Source: BJ22 sp021298375 (GTDB taxonomy: Bacteria > Planctomycetota > Planctomycetia > Pirellulales > Pirellulaceae). From it: 64,000 nucleotides of DNA. Below, in pieces: positions 25,166-34,320 of the stretch. The notes below the pieces were generated by a model. That model ran no database searches. It saw only the letters and a program-made list of their open reading frames with translations, and was not told the DNA's origin. Numbering within the stretch: the first letter of the stretch is position 1; the number at the start of each line of letters is the position of its first letter. A program made the position numbers and the translations under genes. Location of the stretch: contig JBKDOL010000094.1 of the NCBI GenBank assembly GCA_046343015.1, positions 75,254 to 139,253 of the forward strand, written 5' to 3'.

Positions 25166-26242
25166 ATGAATCGACCCGATACGAACAGGAACCAGGAATT
25201 GGAAAAAGACGACATTCAGGCGATGGAAAAGCTCAGTGCCGCCTACAGCTTGATTCGGGGCGAACTGGGGAAAATCATCGTTGGCCAGCAGGAGGTGGTC
25301 GAGCAGCTGATGATTGCGATTTTCGCCCAAGGCCACGTGCTTCTGGAGGGTGTTCCCGGTCTGGCCAAGACTTTGATGGTCAGCACGCTGGCCCGGACCC
25401 TGAATCTGTCGTTCAATCGGATTCAGTTCACCCCCGACTTGATGCCCAGCGACATCGTCGGGACGGAAGTCATTCAGGAAGACAAGGCCTCGGGGACTCG
25501 TCAGTTCCGCTTTCTCAAGGGCCCGATTTTCGCCAACATCATTTTGGCGGATGAAATCAATCGGACGCCCCCCAAAACCCAAGCCGCTTTGCTCGAAGCG
25601 ATGCAGGAGAAGCAGGTCACGATTGGCGGCGTCCGCAACCCCTTGCCGGCCCCCTTCTTTGTGCTGGCGACTCAAAACCCGATTGAGCAGGAAGGAACCT
25701 ACTCCCTGCCGGAAGCCCAGCAAGACCGGTTCATGTTCAAGGTCTTTGTGAAGTACCCGAGCTACGATGAAGAGTATTTGATTGCCGCCTCGACGACCTC
25801 GCAGCACTCGGCCGAGATCAAGCCGGTGCTCAACGACGCCGAAATTTTGGCGTTGCAGCATCTGGTCCGGCGCGTGCCGGTTGCGCCGCATGTGATTCAC
25901 TACGCCCTGCGGCTGGTGCGGGCGACCCGGGTCCTGGAACAGGATACGCCGGCGTTTGTGAAGGAATCGGTAAGCTGGGGAGCGGGGCCGCGCGGTGTGC
26001 AATACCTGCTGCTCGGAGGAAAGGCTCGAGCCGTGCTGGAAGGGCGCGGGCATGTCACCACGGACGACATTCGGGCGGTGGCCCGACCGGTCCTGCGGCA
26101 TCGCGTGATCACCAATTTCAACGCCGAGTCACAAGGGATCACCTCAGACGTGGTGATCGATCGGCTGATGGCCGAGTTGCCGGAACGAAGTGCCAATGAC
26201 CAGGTCGTTCCGGAACTGGCTCGGGCCTTTGCCGGAGCCTGA
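25166..26242 (+). CDS. MoxR-family AAA+ ATPase
   Basis: A 358-residue MoxR ATPase, a chaperone-like AAA+ protein that helps assemble or activate vWA-domain partners. Walker A is GVPGLAKT (about 62-69), Walker B ILADEINRTPPK, and sensor 1 lies in LATQNPIEQEGTY. The C-terminal lid includes ITTDDIRAV-like VTTDDIRAVARPVLRHR. The start ATG 25166 is chosen over the frame opening at 25043, because the family normally begins shortly before the helical N-terminus. It heads a run of plus-strand genes with DUF58, a BatA-like protein and a PQQ propeller, a familiar planctomycete arrangement. Confidence 0.92.
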   Translation: MNRPDTNRNQELEKDDIQAMEKLSAAYSLIRGELGKIIVGQQEVVEQLMIAIFAQGHVLLEGVPGLAKTLMVSTLARTLNLSFNRIQFTPDLMPSDIVGTEVIQEDKASGTRQFRFLKGPIFANIILADEINRTPPKTQAALLEAMQEKQVTIGGVRNPLPAPFFVLATQNPIEQEGTYSLPEAQQDRFMFKVFVKYPSYDEEYLIAASTTSQHSAEIKPVLNDAEILALQHLVRRVPVAPHVIHYALRLVRATRVLEQDTPAFVKESVSWGAGPRGVQYLLLGGKARAVLEGRGHVTTDDIRAVARPVLRHRVITNFNAESQGITSDVVIDRLMAELPERSANDQVVPELARAFAGA

Positions 26243-26400
26243 GAGCTGGCTGCTCTTGGGTTGCGACGGTCGCTCGCGTGCCGGCGCCCTGCGGGCGACT
26301 GGCTGACTGTGGCGATTGGTCCGACCGGTGTCTCGTGATTGCGGGAGCCGGTGGCTTGGGTTTGCTGAACTGATTCTTTTGCCCTCGAGGCTTGCTGCCG

Positions 26401-27348
26401 ATGTCGACTGCCGATTCCCGTGAAGGCCAGTATCTGGACGCCCGGACGCTGGACAAGATCAAGCGACTGGACGTGCGCGCCCGGCTGGTAGTCGAGGGCT
26501 TCATGACGGGCGGTCACAAAAGCCCGTACCATGGTTTTGCGGTTGAATTCGCGGCCCACCGGGAATACACCCCCGGCGATGATCTGCGGCACATTGACTG
26601 GAAGGTCTGGTCGAAGACCGACCGGCTCTACATCAAGGAGTTCGAGGAAGAGACCAACCTCAAGTGCCATCTGTTGCTCGACCGCTCCAAGAGCATGCTG
26701 TACGGCAAGAACGCCAATAGCGCGACGGATAGCGGCTGGAGCAAGTTCGACTATGCCGCCACGGCCACCGCGAGTTTGGCTTACCTGATGCAGCAGCAGC
26801 AGGATGCGGTTGGCTTGGTCACGTTCAGCAATCAGATCGATCGGCAGTTCAAGCCCAGCACGCATCCATCGCACCTGAAGCTGTTGTTCCACGAGTTGGA
26901 ACAAACGACCTGCGACAAGCAGACTGAGGTTTCGGATGCCTTTCTCGGGCTGGCGGCACAGATTCGCCAGCGCGGAATGGTGATCCTGCTCAGCGATTTG
27001 CTGTTGCCCCTGGACGATTTGGCCAAGTCGTTGCGCCAGTTTCGGCTGAGGCGGCACGAAGTGGTCGTCTTTCAGGTGATGCACTCGGATGAGTTGAATT
27101 TTCCGTTCGATGAGAACACGCTTTTCAAGGGATATGAAGTCGACGCTCAATTGCTCGCCGAGCCGAGGGCGTTGCGGAAAAGTTACCTGGAGGCGTTGGA
27201 GCGGCACAACGGCGAGGTTCGCAGGATTTGTGCCGGGGCGGGGATTGATTATGTCCTGCTCGACACGTCGAAGCCGCTCGATGTGGCCTTGTCGAGTTAT
27301 TTGAGTTTCCGCCTCCGCTCGCGGCGGCGGCTGACAGGCCGGTTTTAG
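26401..27348 (+). CDS. DUF58 domain protein
   Basis: A 315-residue DUF58 protein, a vWA-related fold that partners with MoxR ATPases. The family core GDDLRHIDWKVWSKTDRLY followed by FEEET is fully conserved. The vWA-like MIDAS is LLDRSKSML (DxSxS). There is no signal peptide or membrane segment, so it is cytoplasmic, unlike DUF58 proteins with an N-terminal hairpin. The ATG at 26401 is favoured over an upstream TTG. It lies 158 bases after moxR and 14 bases before the BatA-like gene, all in one probable operon. Confidence 0.91.
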   Translation: MSTADSREGQYLDARTLDKIKRLDVRARLVVEGFMTGGHKSPYHGFAVEFAAHREYTPGDDLRHIDWKVWSKTDRLYIKEFEEETNLKCHLLLDRSKSMLYGKNANSATDSGWSKFDYAATATASLAYLMQQQQDAVGLVTFSNQIDRQFKPSTHPSHLKLLFHELEQTTCDKQTEVSDAFLGLAAQIRQRGMVILLSDLLLPLDDLAKSLRQFRLRRHEVVVFQVMHSDELNFPFDENTLFKGYEVDAQLLAEPRALRKSYLEALERHNGEVRRICAGAGIDYVLLDTSKPLDVALSSYLSFRLRSRRRLTGRF

Positions 27349-27362
27349 GGAGGAGCTCGCGA

Positions 27363-29651
27363 TTGTTTAGCTGGATGTTGAATCCTTTGATGCTCGGATT
27401 GGGGGGGCTGGCCATTGGCGTGCCAATCCTGATCCACCTGCTCAACCGGAGGCGGTACAAGATCGTCGACTGGGCGGCGATGGATTTTCTGCTCGAGGCG
27501 GACAAGAAAAATCGACGCCGGGTGCAGTTGGAAAACTTCCTGATTCTGGCGCTCCGTTGTCTCGCCATGCTCCTGCTGGGGCTGCTGCTCGCGCGCCCCT
27601 TTCTCCCTTCGGCGATGACCTCGCTGCTGGGACAAAAAGAGCAGTTTGAGCGAGTCGTGCTGCTGGATGATTCGCTCAGCCAGCAAGTGCTCGTGGACAA
27701 CCTGCCAGCCCTCGAAGGGGCCAAGAACAAACTCAAGGAGTTGTTGACCGAGTTGGCTCAAGGTGATGCCAGCGACGATTGGCTGACGCTGTTTGTCACC
27801 AGCAACACCGAGCAGCCGATTCTGGCCAACGAACCAATCACCCGCGGAACGCTGCCCACGCTCCTCGATGCCATCGACGGGGTCGACGGATCCGATGGAG
27901 CGGCCGATTACGGAAATTCGCTGGCTCAAGTCAAGCAGTATGTGGCTGGGCAACGAGACAGCATCAGCCGGGTCGTCTATTTGCTCTCTGACCTGCGGCG
28001 GCGGGACTGGATTCCGGAAGCTGGCGAGACGGCTGAAACAGCACCCAATCGACTGGTTCAGGAGCTGGGCAAGGAGGCGACTCAAGGCCTGATCGTCGAC
28101 ATCGGCAGTCCCAGCGACCAAAACCTGGGGATCGCCGATGTCCGGAGTGAAGACCTGCTGGTGGCCAACCGGGTCGTCCGCTTTGAGGTGGACGTAGCGA
28201 GCTTTGCCCGCGAACCGATCAGCAACCTGAAGATCAGTCTGCAGATCGACGAGCAGCCTCCCATCGTCGAGACTCTGGAGCAATTGCCGGCCGGTGGCAA
28301 GGAGACGGTCACGTTCCGGTACCTGTTCCGTCCTTTGGAGCCGGACCGGATGAACGCCGGCGACAGTCAAACCAAGGGTTGGCAAAACCACCGCATCCGC
28401 GTCGAACTCGACCGGCAGTCGCTGGTTGGCAACCAAACGCAGCTCAATCAGTTGCTCGATGATGACAGCCGGTTCTTTGCTGCCCGAATTCTGAATGGCA
28501 TTCCCGTGCTCCTGGTCGATGGCGATCCCTCGGCCGACTCTCAGCGGAGCGAGACCCACTATCTGCGGTACCTCGACATTTTTGGAACCGGCTTGCAGAC
28601 GCGGGTCGTGACGGTCGCCGATTTGGAGACGATCCCGCTGACTGATTACAAGGTCATCTTCCTTTGCAATGTGGATGAGATCTCGGGTGACCGAATCAAG
28701 GTTCTGGAGCAATGGGCCCGGGATGGCGGAGCGGTTGTCTTCATGCCCGGCAATCAGGTGCGGGCTGAAGCCTTTAATGCCAGTTTCTATCGGGATGGGC
28801 AGGGGCTTTGCCCGCTGCAGCTGGAAGCGATCGCCGGCGACCCCACGATGAGCAGTTGGGTGAACTTCGAAGTTGACCCCCAAGTCCATCCGGCCTTGCG
28901 GACCGTGGTCGAAAGCGATGCCGCCAGTTTGGCAAAAGTTGACGTCTTCAGTTGGTGGACCTCGCGACTGAGCGAGACCCTCCGCAACGAAGTCCTCGTC
29001 CCTTTGAGGCTGAGCGATGAGAATCGCTCCCCCGCGTTGGTCGATCGGGCCTGGGGCAAGGGGAAGGTCATCGCGTTCTCCATCCCGGCGGATGGTGACT
29101 GGTCAGTTTTTCCCGGAATGGACGCGGTCTTTGTCCCGGTGATGCTCGATTTGATCGATTACCTGATCGGGTCTGGCGACCAAGCGTCTTCACTGGCAAT
29201 TGGCGGGCGAATTGACTGGCCGGTCGATCTTTCGGCCTATCAGAATCGGGTGACGCTCCGCGATCCGGCGAATGAAAAGATGGAAGTCTTGGCGCGGCCC
29301 GCCGACGAGACGCCGGAAGCGGCCAAAAGCGTGATTTACTCGGCCGAATTCAGCGATTTGGAGAGCCGCGGTTTTTACGAACTCGGTTTGACGCGGAACT
29401 CGGGAGAGGCTGAAAGCGTCCTGTTTGCGGCCAATGTGCCGGCTGATGAGGGACGGCTCGAGCGATTGAACCCGAGCGAACTGGAGTCCGATTTCTGGGG
29501 CGAAAAATTCAAGCTGCTCCCGGTTTCCGGATTGCTCGGTGAACGTGCCGAAGGGCGTTCGGCCGAAATGTGGCCGCAAGTGATCTGGTTGCTGCTGATT
29601 GTGCTCGGCACAGAGCAGTTTCTCGCATGGTGGTTTGGAAAAAGGCGCTAG
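27363..29651 (+). CDS. BatA-like membrane protein with vWA domain (762 aa)
   Basis: The start TTG at 27363 is set by GGAGGAG at 27349-27355, directly after the DUF58 stop. The N-terminus has the BatA-type double membrane segment (LGLGGLAIGVPILIHLL, and CLAMLLLGLLLARPF) with the conserved NRRRYKIVDWAAMDFLL between them. A vWA-like domain follows, with LLDDSLSQQ in MIDAS form. The middle region includes a glutaminase-like or receptor-like fold (about 370-480) where GIPVLLVDGD and VFMPGNQV stand out. A final membrane helix (VIWLLLIVLGTEQFLAWWF) closes the protein. Its role is likely as the membrane partner of the MoxR/DUF58 pair, with most of the protein periplasmic or cytoplasmic depending on topology. 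Confidence 0.88.
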   Translation: MFSWMLNPLMLGLGGLAIGVPILIHLLNRRRYKIVDWAAMDFLLEADKKNRRRVQLENFLILALRCLAMLLLGLLLARPFLPSAMTSLLGQKEQFERVVLLDDSLSQQVLVDNLPALEGAKNKLKELLTELAQGDASDDWLTLFVTSNTEQPILANEPITRGTLPTLLDAIDGVDGSDGAADYGNSLAQVKQYVAGQRDSISRVVYLLSDLRRRDWIPEAGETAETAPNRLVQELGKEATQGLIVDIGSPSDQNLGIADVRSEDLLVANRVVRFEVDVASFAREPISNLKISLQIDEQPPIVETLEQLPAGGKETVTFRYLFRPLEPDRMNAGDSQTKGWQNHRIRVELDRQSLVGNQTQLNQLLDDDSRFFAARILNGIPVLLVDGDPSADSQRSETHYLRYLDIFGTGLQTRVVTVADLETIPLTDYKVIFLCNVDEISGDRIKVLEQWARDGGAVVFMPGNQVRAEAFNASFYRDGQGLCPLQLEAIAGDPTMSSWVNFEVDPQVHPALRTVVESDAASLAKVDVFSWWTSRLSETLRNEVLVPLRLSDENRSPALVDRAWGKGKVIAFSIPADGDWSVFPGMDAVFVPVMLDLIDYLIGSGDQASSLAIGGRIDWPVDLSAYQNRVTLRDPANEKMEVLARPADETPEAAKSVIYSAEFSDLESRGFYELGLTRNSGEAESVLFAANVPADEGRLERLNPSELESDFWGEKFKLLPVSGLLGERAEGRSAEMWPQVIWLLLIVLGTEQFLAWWFGKRR

Positions 29652-29653
29652 TC

Positions 29654-32092
29654 ATGGTTCGCGGAACGGTGGGCCAATTTCTGAAGAGCATCAGCCGTCG
29701 GCCAATGCTCGGGCTGCTCGCACTCGGGTTGGCCGCGCTCGCCCTGACGGCTGAGGGAGCGGCCCAGCAGGTAATCCGCGGAATCCGTCCGGCGATTCCC
29801 GCTGGTGACCTGATCGATGATGTCCAGGAGCAGGAGAATGAGGAACAGAATGCTTCGGGCGGAGCCACGCTGAAAACCGACCCCGACCTCGAGTCGATTC
29901 TGAAAAAGGCCGAGCGTTATCAACAGGATGGCAATTTCTCGGTTGCCTGTCAGTTGTGGCAGGCAGTGCTGGAGCGAAGTGGCGATACGCTCTACTCCCT
30001 CGATAGCCGTACCTACTACTCGATGATTGAACAGGTTGAAAAAACACTTGCCGGACTTCCGCCCGAAGGCCTGCAGGTTTATCGGATTACGGCTGACGCT
30101 GCGGCCCGGCAAATCCTTGCCCAGGCAGCCCGCCCTGACGACCCCCAGGCCCTGAACGAGGTGGTTCGCAAGTACTTTGTCAGCAGCGTCGGGGACGACG
30201 CCGCGTTTACGCTCGCTTGCCAGGCGCTCGACCGGTTTGATTTTGTCGGCGCTCTGCGGCTGCTGAAGAAGATCCAGAAGCAGCATCCCGACAGCTCCAT
30301 CCCCGGACTCGAAGTCGCTGCCCGATTGGCCCTCTGCCAAATCCTGATGGGTGACCTCGGAGGAGCCAAAGATACGCTGACAGGCACGAACTACGACGAG
30401 GCGAACACAGACCAGCGGATTCAGGCGGTGCGGGATTTGCTCGCCAAAGCCAAGAGCGGCGAGTCGGCCGGATTCGAAGCCGCTCAGGCAGCCAATTTCC
30501 GAAACTACAAGCTCGGCCCGGCGCTTCCGGCGGACTACCTCGCCAAGGATTTGAGGGCGATTTGGCAAAGCTATCTCGAGCCGAACGATCTTTATAACGC
30601 TGGTGACCGCACCGACCGCACCCTCGGCAACGTCTCGGCCGCAGCCATGGAGGAGACGGTCAATTCGCTCGAACGCTCACAGGTTGAGAAGTGGCAGGAA
30701 CTCGGGTGGCGCCCAACCGGCGAACTGCTGCTGGCCGGCGGCAAGGTGATTTTTCGCTCACCCATCGATGTTTCCGCCTGGAACACGGGACTAGCCGGAA
30801 CCTCAGCCTGGCGCTCGCTGTGGATGAATTCATACGAGGCGGATGATGCGACCCGGATGAGCCAGATGATCCGGATGAACTACGGCGGCCGGGCTGGCGG
30901 CAGATCGCGCAAACCGGAAACAACTGGTCAGACCTTGAGTTTCGGCGATCGAATTCACTCCCAGATGTCGCTCAACGGCGACCTGCTGTGCACGATCGAA
31001 GGGCAACACCCCGACACGGTCAGCCATCGGATGGGAAAGAACCAGGGAATTCCCTGGAATTCAACCTTTCGCCGCACGCGAAACAATTTTCTCTGCGCCT
31101 ATGAAGTCAGCACCGGTCGCCTGCTTTGGACCTTGCCCGCCGCGAACGCCCCGGGAACGCCCCAGCCGCCGCCTGCCGACCAAGGTGGCAAGGAAGCCGA
31201 GTTCCTCCAGTCCGGTGGCTTCATGGGTCCTCCCGTTCAGTTCGGCAACGCCCTGCTGGTCCCGGTTAATCAGGGTGGTGCAATCAACATCTACGCGCTC
31301 GACCTCAAGCGTCAGGGACGCACGCTCTGGAAAACGTTCCTCTGTGACGAGCCCGATACGGGGGCCGAACCTTGGGCTCCGATTCAATTGTCCATTGATG
31401 GCAGCGACCTGTTCGCGCCGACCGGTATGGGCGTCGTCTTCGTCCTCGACCCGGCCACCGGAGCGATTCGCTTCGCCCAGCGATACGAGCGGGCCGGAGT
31501 CAAAAACGACACCTTCCGGAACATCGGCTATCAAATTAACCGGATGGACTTCGACGGCTGGAGTGAGGATGTGATCATCCCCTATGGCCGGCAAATGATC
31601 TGCTTTGCGTCTGACGCCAACCGCGTTTTCGCGATTGACCGCAATTCCGGTCAGCTGATCTGGGAAACCGACATGAATCCGCTGGGGCAAAAGCTCGACT
31701 ACATCCTCGGAATCGCCAATGACAAACTCTACGCGGCAGGCCGTCAGACGATCATCGCCTTTGACTTGCGCGGAGAAGGGCGGATGCTGTGGGGTGGCGA
31801 TGACCTGTTCGGAGGAGCTCTCTCGGGTGGCAAAGGCGTCCTGACTTCAGAGGGGCTCTACATTCCCGTCAACGACACGGTCTGGAAGTTTGGACTCGAG
31901 GGTAAGGGTGGCCGAGCCGACAAGCAGGCTGAGGTACACGTCTCGCTGCCCATCGGGGCGCCCGTTGGCAATCTGCTCTCGGATGGAGACCGACTCTGGG
32001 CCCATCAGGGCAGCCGGCTGGTTGCACTGGGGCCGGAGGATACTGGCCAACAACAATCACCCCCAGACGCGGGCGGTTCCCAGGAAGAATAA
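29654..32092 (+). CDS. Exported PQQ-like beta-propeller protein with TPR-like N-terminus (812 aa)
   Basis: The ATG at 29654 lies two bases after the BatA-like stop. It opens a signal peptide (SRRPMLGLLALGLAALAL, ending AEGAAQ) with an Arg pair that could be Tat-like. Residues about 60-260 are helical with tetratricopeptide-like periodicity (KKAERYQQDGNFSVACQLW). The rest is a propeller with strands such as STGRLLWTLPA, ATGAIRFAQRY and NSGQLIWETDM. Two-base spacing argues for translation in one operon with moxR, DUF58 and the BatA-like gene. It would act outside the membrane, perhaps as a scaffold of that complex. No catalytic residues were recognised. Confidence 0.85.
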   Translation: MVRGTVGQFLKSISRRPMLGLLALGLAALALTAEGAAQQVIRGIRPAIPAGDLIDDVQEQENEEQNASGGATLKTDPDLESILKKAERYQQDGNFSVACQLWQAVLERSGDTLYSLDSRTYYSMIEQVEKTLAGLPPEGLQVYRITADAAARQILAQAARPDDPQALNEVVRKYFVSSVGDDAAFTLACQALDRFDFVGALRLLKKIQKQHPDSSIPGLEVAARLALCQILMGDLGGAKDTLTGTNYDEANTDQRIQAVRDLLAKAKSGESAGFEAAQAANFRNYKLGPALPADYLAKDLRAIWQSYLEPNDLYNAGDRTDRTLGNVSAAAMEETVNSLERSQVEKWQELGWRPTGELLLAGGKVIFRSPIDVSAWNTGLAGTSAWRSLWMNSYEADDATRMSQMIRMNYGGRAGGRSRKPETTGQTLSFGDRIHSQMSLNGDLLCTIEGQHPDTVSHRMGKNQGIPWNSTFRRTRNNFLCAYEVSTGRLLWTLPAANAPGTPQPPPADQGGKEAEFLQSGGFMGPPVQFGNALLVPVNQGGAINIYALDLKRQGRTLWKTFLCDEPDTGAEPWAPIQLSIDGSDLFAPTGMGVVFVLDPATGAIRFAQRYERAGVKNDTFRNIGYQINRMDFDGWSEDVIIPYGRQMICFASDANRVFAIDRNSGQLIWETDMNPLGQKLDYILGIANDKLYAAGRQTIIAFDLRGEGRMLWGGDDLFGGALSGGKGVLTSEGLYIPVNDTVWKFGLEGKGGRADKQAEVHVSLPIGAPVGNLLSDGDRLWAHQGSRLVALGPEDTGQQQSPPDAGGSQEE

Positions 32093-32302
32093 TAGCCTGA
32101 TGTTCGCGGCGCTCGTTCCCCCGCCGCGCCCGTGCAATCGTCCCCAGCCTCCGTTCGGGAGAAAAGAGACAGCCAGTCGGGAGAAGAGAGCCAGCCAGTG
32201 AGCTGCACCCCCACGGTCTCCTGAGGCGGTCGGACACTGGGTCCGCTCACACTGGTGCTTCCACTCCGTCCCGCTCGCTCCGGACGCCCTCGGCACCGTG
32301 GG

Positions 32303-33262
32303 TCAACGGGGTTGCTTGAGCGGTTGAGCCGGGGATGCATTGGCCGGAGGAACCAAGCTGGCCGGAGTTCCAACAGATGTGGGCAGCGGACTCTGTCCGG
32401 AAACGGGAACCACGCCGCTGAATTTACCGGAGTTGCTCCCGGGTATGAGCAACGAGCTCTGGAAGAGTGCTTGCTGAGTTCGCTGGTAAACGACGTCTAC
32501 GATCTCGATGAACTGATTGCGAACGGGTTCGGTCAGACCCTCCAGCCGGTCGGCCATCCCCTGGACTCCCGGTCCGTTTCTCCCGGTGGTCTCATTCAGC
32601 CTCTGGACGAACTTGAGCGACTCAACAAAGTTGTGATCGGCAGTCTTGCCGACCATTGGGGCGATCGTTTTGGCAACCAGGCTGGCCGTCATGTTGTCGA
32701 TCGTCAAAAACACGTCAAGCGTGCTTTCAACAGTCGGTTTCCCACCGGGGCCCGGACGGGAGCTGGTGCGCAGCAGCATCAGGCAATCGCCGTCGATCGG
32801 CTTTTTGTTCAGGGTGTTGGAGTAGGTGCCCGTTGCCCAGAACAAGTGCAGGTCCTCGGTTCCGTAGAGCAGCTCGACTTCGGAAACGGTCCCAGCACTG
32901 TCGTCGCATCGATAGGTAAACTCACCGGTGCGCTCGCAAACCATCTTGGTCACCCCCATCAAGCGCCAGATTTCGACGATGACTTCGGGGTTGCGGACGA
33001 GGAAGCGGTAGTAATCCGGGTCGGCTTCAATCGCCGAGATTGGCAGGCGGCGGTAAAGCGTCGTTTTTTCCAGAACGTCGAGAGTCTTTTTCTGGGCCAC
33101 CGGATTGAGATATCCGAGCGGAATCGCCTTGATTGCTTCCTCTTTGGCCTGCCGCTGATTGACCGTTTGCGCAGCGAGCGATTCGCACCAGCCCAACCCG
33201 AGCAGCGCGCAGAGCACGACGATCATCGCGCGAATGCGTGTCATCTCAACGAGGCAGGTCAT
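32303..33262 (-). CDS. Exported protein of unknown function (about 319 aa)
   Basis: The product has a signal peptide ending near SLAAQ and a compact domain of about 220 residues, then a Pro/Ser/Ala-rich tail. I do not recognise the family. Segments include RRLPISAIEADPDYYRFLV and NPEVIVEIWRLMGV, which recur in exported planctomycete proteins of unknown role, and one pair of Cys (VCERTGEFTYRC) that may form a disulphide. The start is either ATG 33262 or 33244; AGAGGA lies at workable distance from the former. It is convergent with the propeller gene 29654-32092. Confidence 0.7.
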   Translation of the reverse strand: MTCLVEMTRIRAMIVVLCALLGLGWCESLAAQTVNQRQAKEEAIKAIPLGYLNPVAQKKTLDVLEKTTLYRRLPISAIEADPDYYRFLVRNPEVIVEIWRLMGVTKMVCERTGEFTYRCDDSAGTVSEVELLYGTEDLHLFWATGTYSNTLNKKPIDGDCLMLLRTSSRPGPGGKPTVESTLDVFLTIDNMTASLVAKTIAPMVGKTADHNFVESLKFVQRLNETTGRNGPGVQGMADRLEGLTEPVRNQFIEIVDVVYQRTQQALFQSSLLIPGSNSGKFSGVVPVSGQSPLPTSVGTPASLVPPANASPAQPLKQPR

Positions 33263-33522
33263 GGGGCGGAAGATTCCTCTGGCCTGAAGCCGGGGCAGGG
33301 AAAGGCAAAGTGGGCGCATTGCTGGCACAAGACCAGTGCACCTTCACACTCTTTTTCGGAACGTCCTGCAGGCGTCCCGCAATCTTTTTTGGCCTGAGGG
33401 ATTGGATTCAGCAGCCCCCCTTGCCTGCTCAAATCCAGAAAGCTGCCCAGCTTCGCTTGTCGCCCAAAACGGAGCGCGGTTTGCTAGCGAATGGCAGGCT
33501 CAGCTCGAGTAAAGCCCAAGCC

Positions 33523-33981
33523 TCAGGAGCGGGGCTTGGGGGCTTGAAAGTGCAGGTCGCAGCTGCCGGTTGCGCAGTCCGCTTTCCCGCGCGCCTTGTT
33601 CCAGCGATAGCGGTTGCGGGCGACGAGATGATAAGCCCAACTCCACAGCGGCAGTGAGCCAGGAAGATGGAGCAGCGGAGCGAGCCACCAGAGCAGAGGG
33701 AGGCGGCGCGAGAGGTACCGGGCAGCGGCCGCGCCACCATGGACTGGGCGCGGTTGACGGTTTGCAGCTGCGGCGGGGAGAACCAGCATTTCCTTCATCA
33801 GCTCCTCGTGGGACATTCCCGGCAGGAGAGCCGCTACAGCCGGATCGTGCAGTGAGAGGAAGGCGAGCCGACCGCCGCGATCCAGCCAATCCAAGCGTGC
33901 GACCTGCCTGCAGCAGAACTGGCATTCGCCGTCGTAGATGACGATATCGGCTCGGGGACGTTCGGCGGGGCTGGGGAGCAT
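33523..33981 (-). CDS. DCC-family thiol-disulphide oxidoreductase-like protein (DUF393)
   Basis: A 152-residue member of the DUF393 family. The family motif YDGECQFCCRQ, with its CxxC pair, is close to the N-terminus, and the later WWLAPLLHLPG and WAYHLVARNRYRW segments are also typical. The fold is thioredoxin-like, but the physiological reaction is unknown. The ATG at 33981 places the motif near residue 17 as in homologs; upstream codons to 34110 are unlikely to be translated. The C-terminus adds CATGSCDLHF, another possible CxxxxC redox or metal pair. It is divergent from the coiled-coil protein. Confidence 0.87.
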   Translation of the reverse strand: MLPSPAERPRADIVIYDGECQFCCRQVARLDWLDRGGRLAFLSLHDPAVAALLPGMSHEELMKEMLVLPAAAANRQPRPVHGGAAAARYLSRRLPLLWWLAPLLHLPGSLPLWSWAYHLVARNRYRWNKARGKADCATGSCDLHFQAPKPRS

Positions 33982-34320
33982 TGTGGACCGGAAAAAGCGA
34001 GTGGTGATTGTCTCGGCGAGTCTTGGATCTACCCGCCAGCGGAGGCGCTGAATAACCTGCCCGGGCACCGGGGAGCAGTGTTTCTGCGATGATTTTACCG
34101 AATGAGCCATAAAAAACGAACTAACTGGCCGGGAAAAGCGGTTGAGGAGCGGCTGGAACCGGGGGCGTCTTCGCTGGCTGAACCCGCCCGGCCGGTCATA
34201 TAATCAAGTGGGTCGTCCCCCCCTGTCGAGCCTCCAGCAGTTCGCGTTGGCTGCATGAACTCGCGCGGGGCGCTCGAGGTCGTGGGGATGTTTGTCTGTT
34301 CAATCAGCGAGGGCGTTGGC
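33982..34320. promoter_or_regulatory. Divergent spacer with a consensus -10 box
   Basis: A perfect TATAAT stands at 34199-34204 on the plus strand, about 117 bases before the start of the coiled-coil gene. The -35 region (near 34176) does not match consensus. No gene is seen in the spacer. Confidence 0.35.
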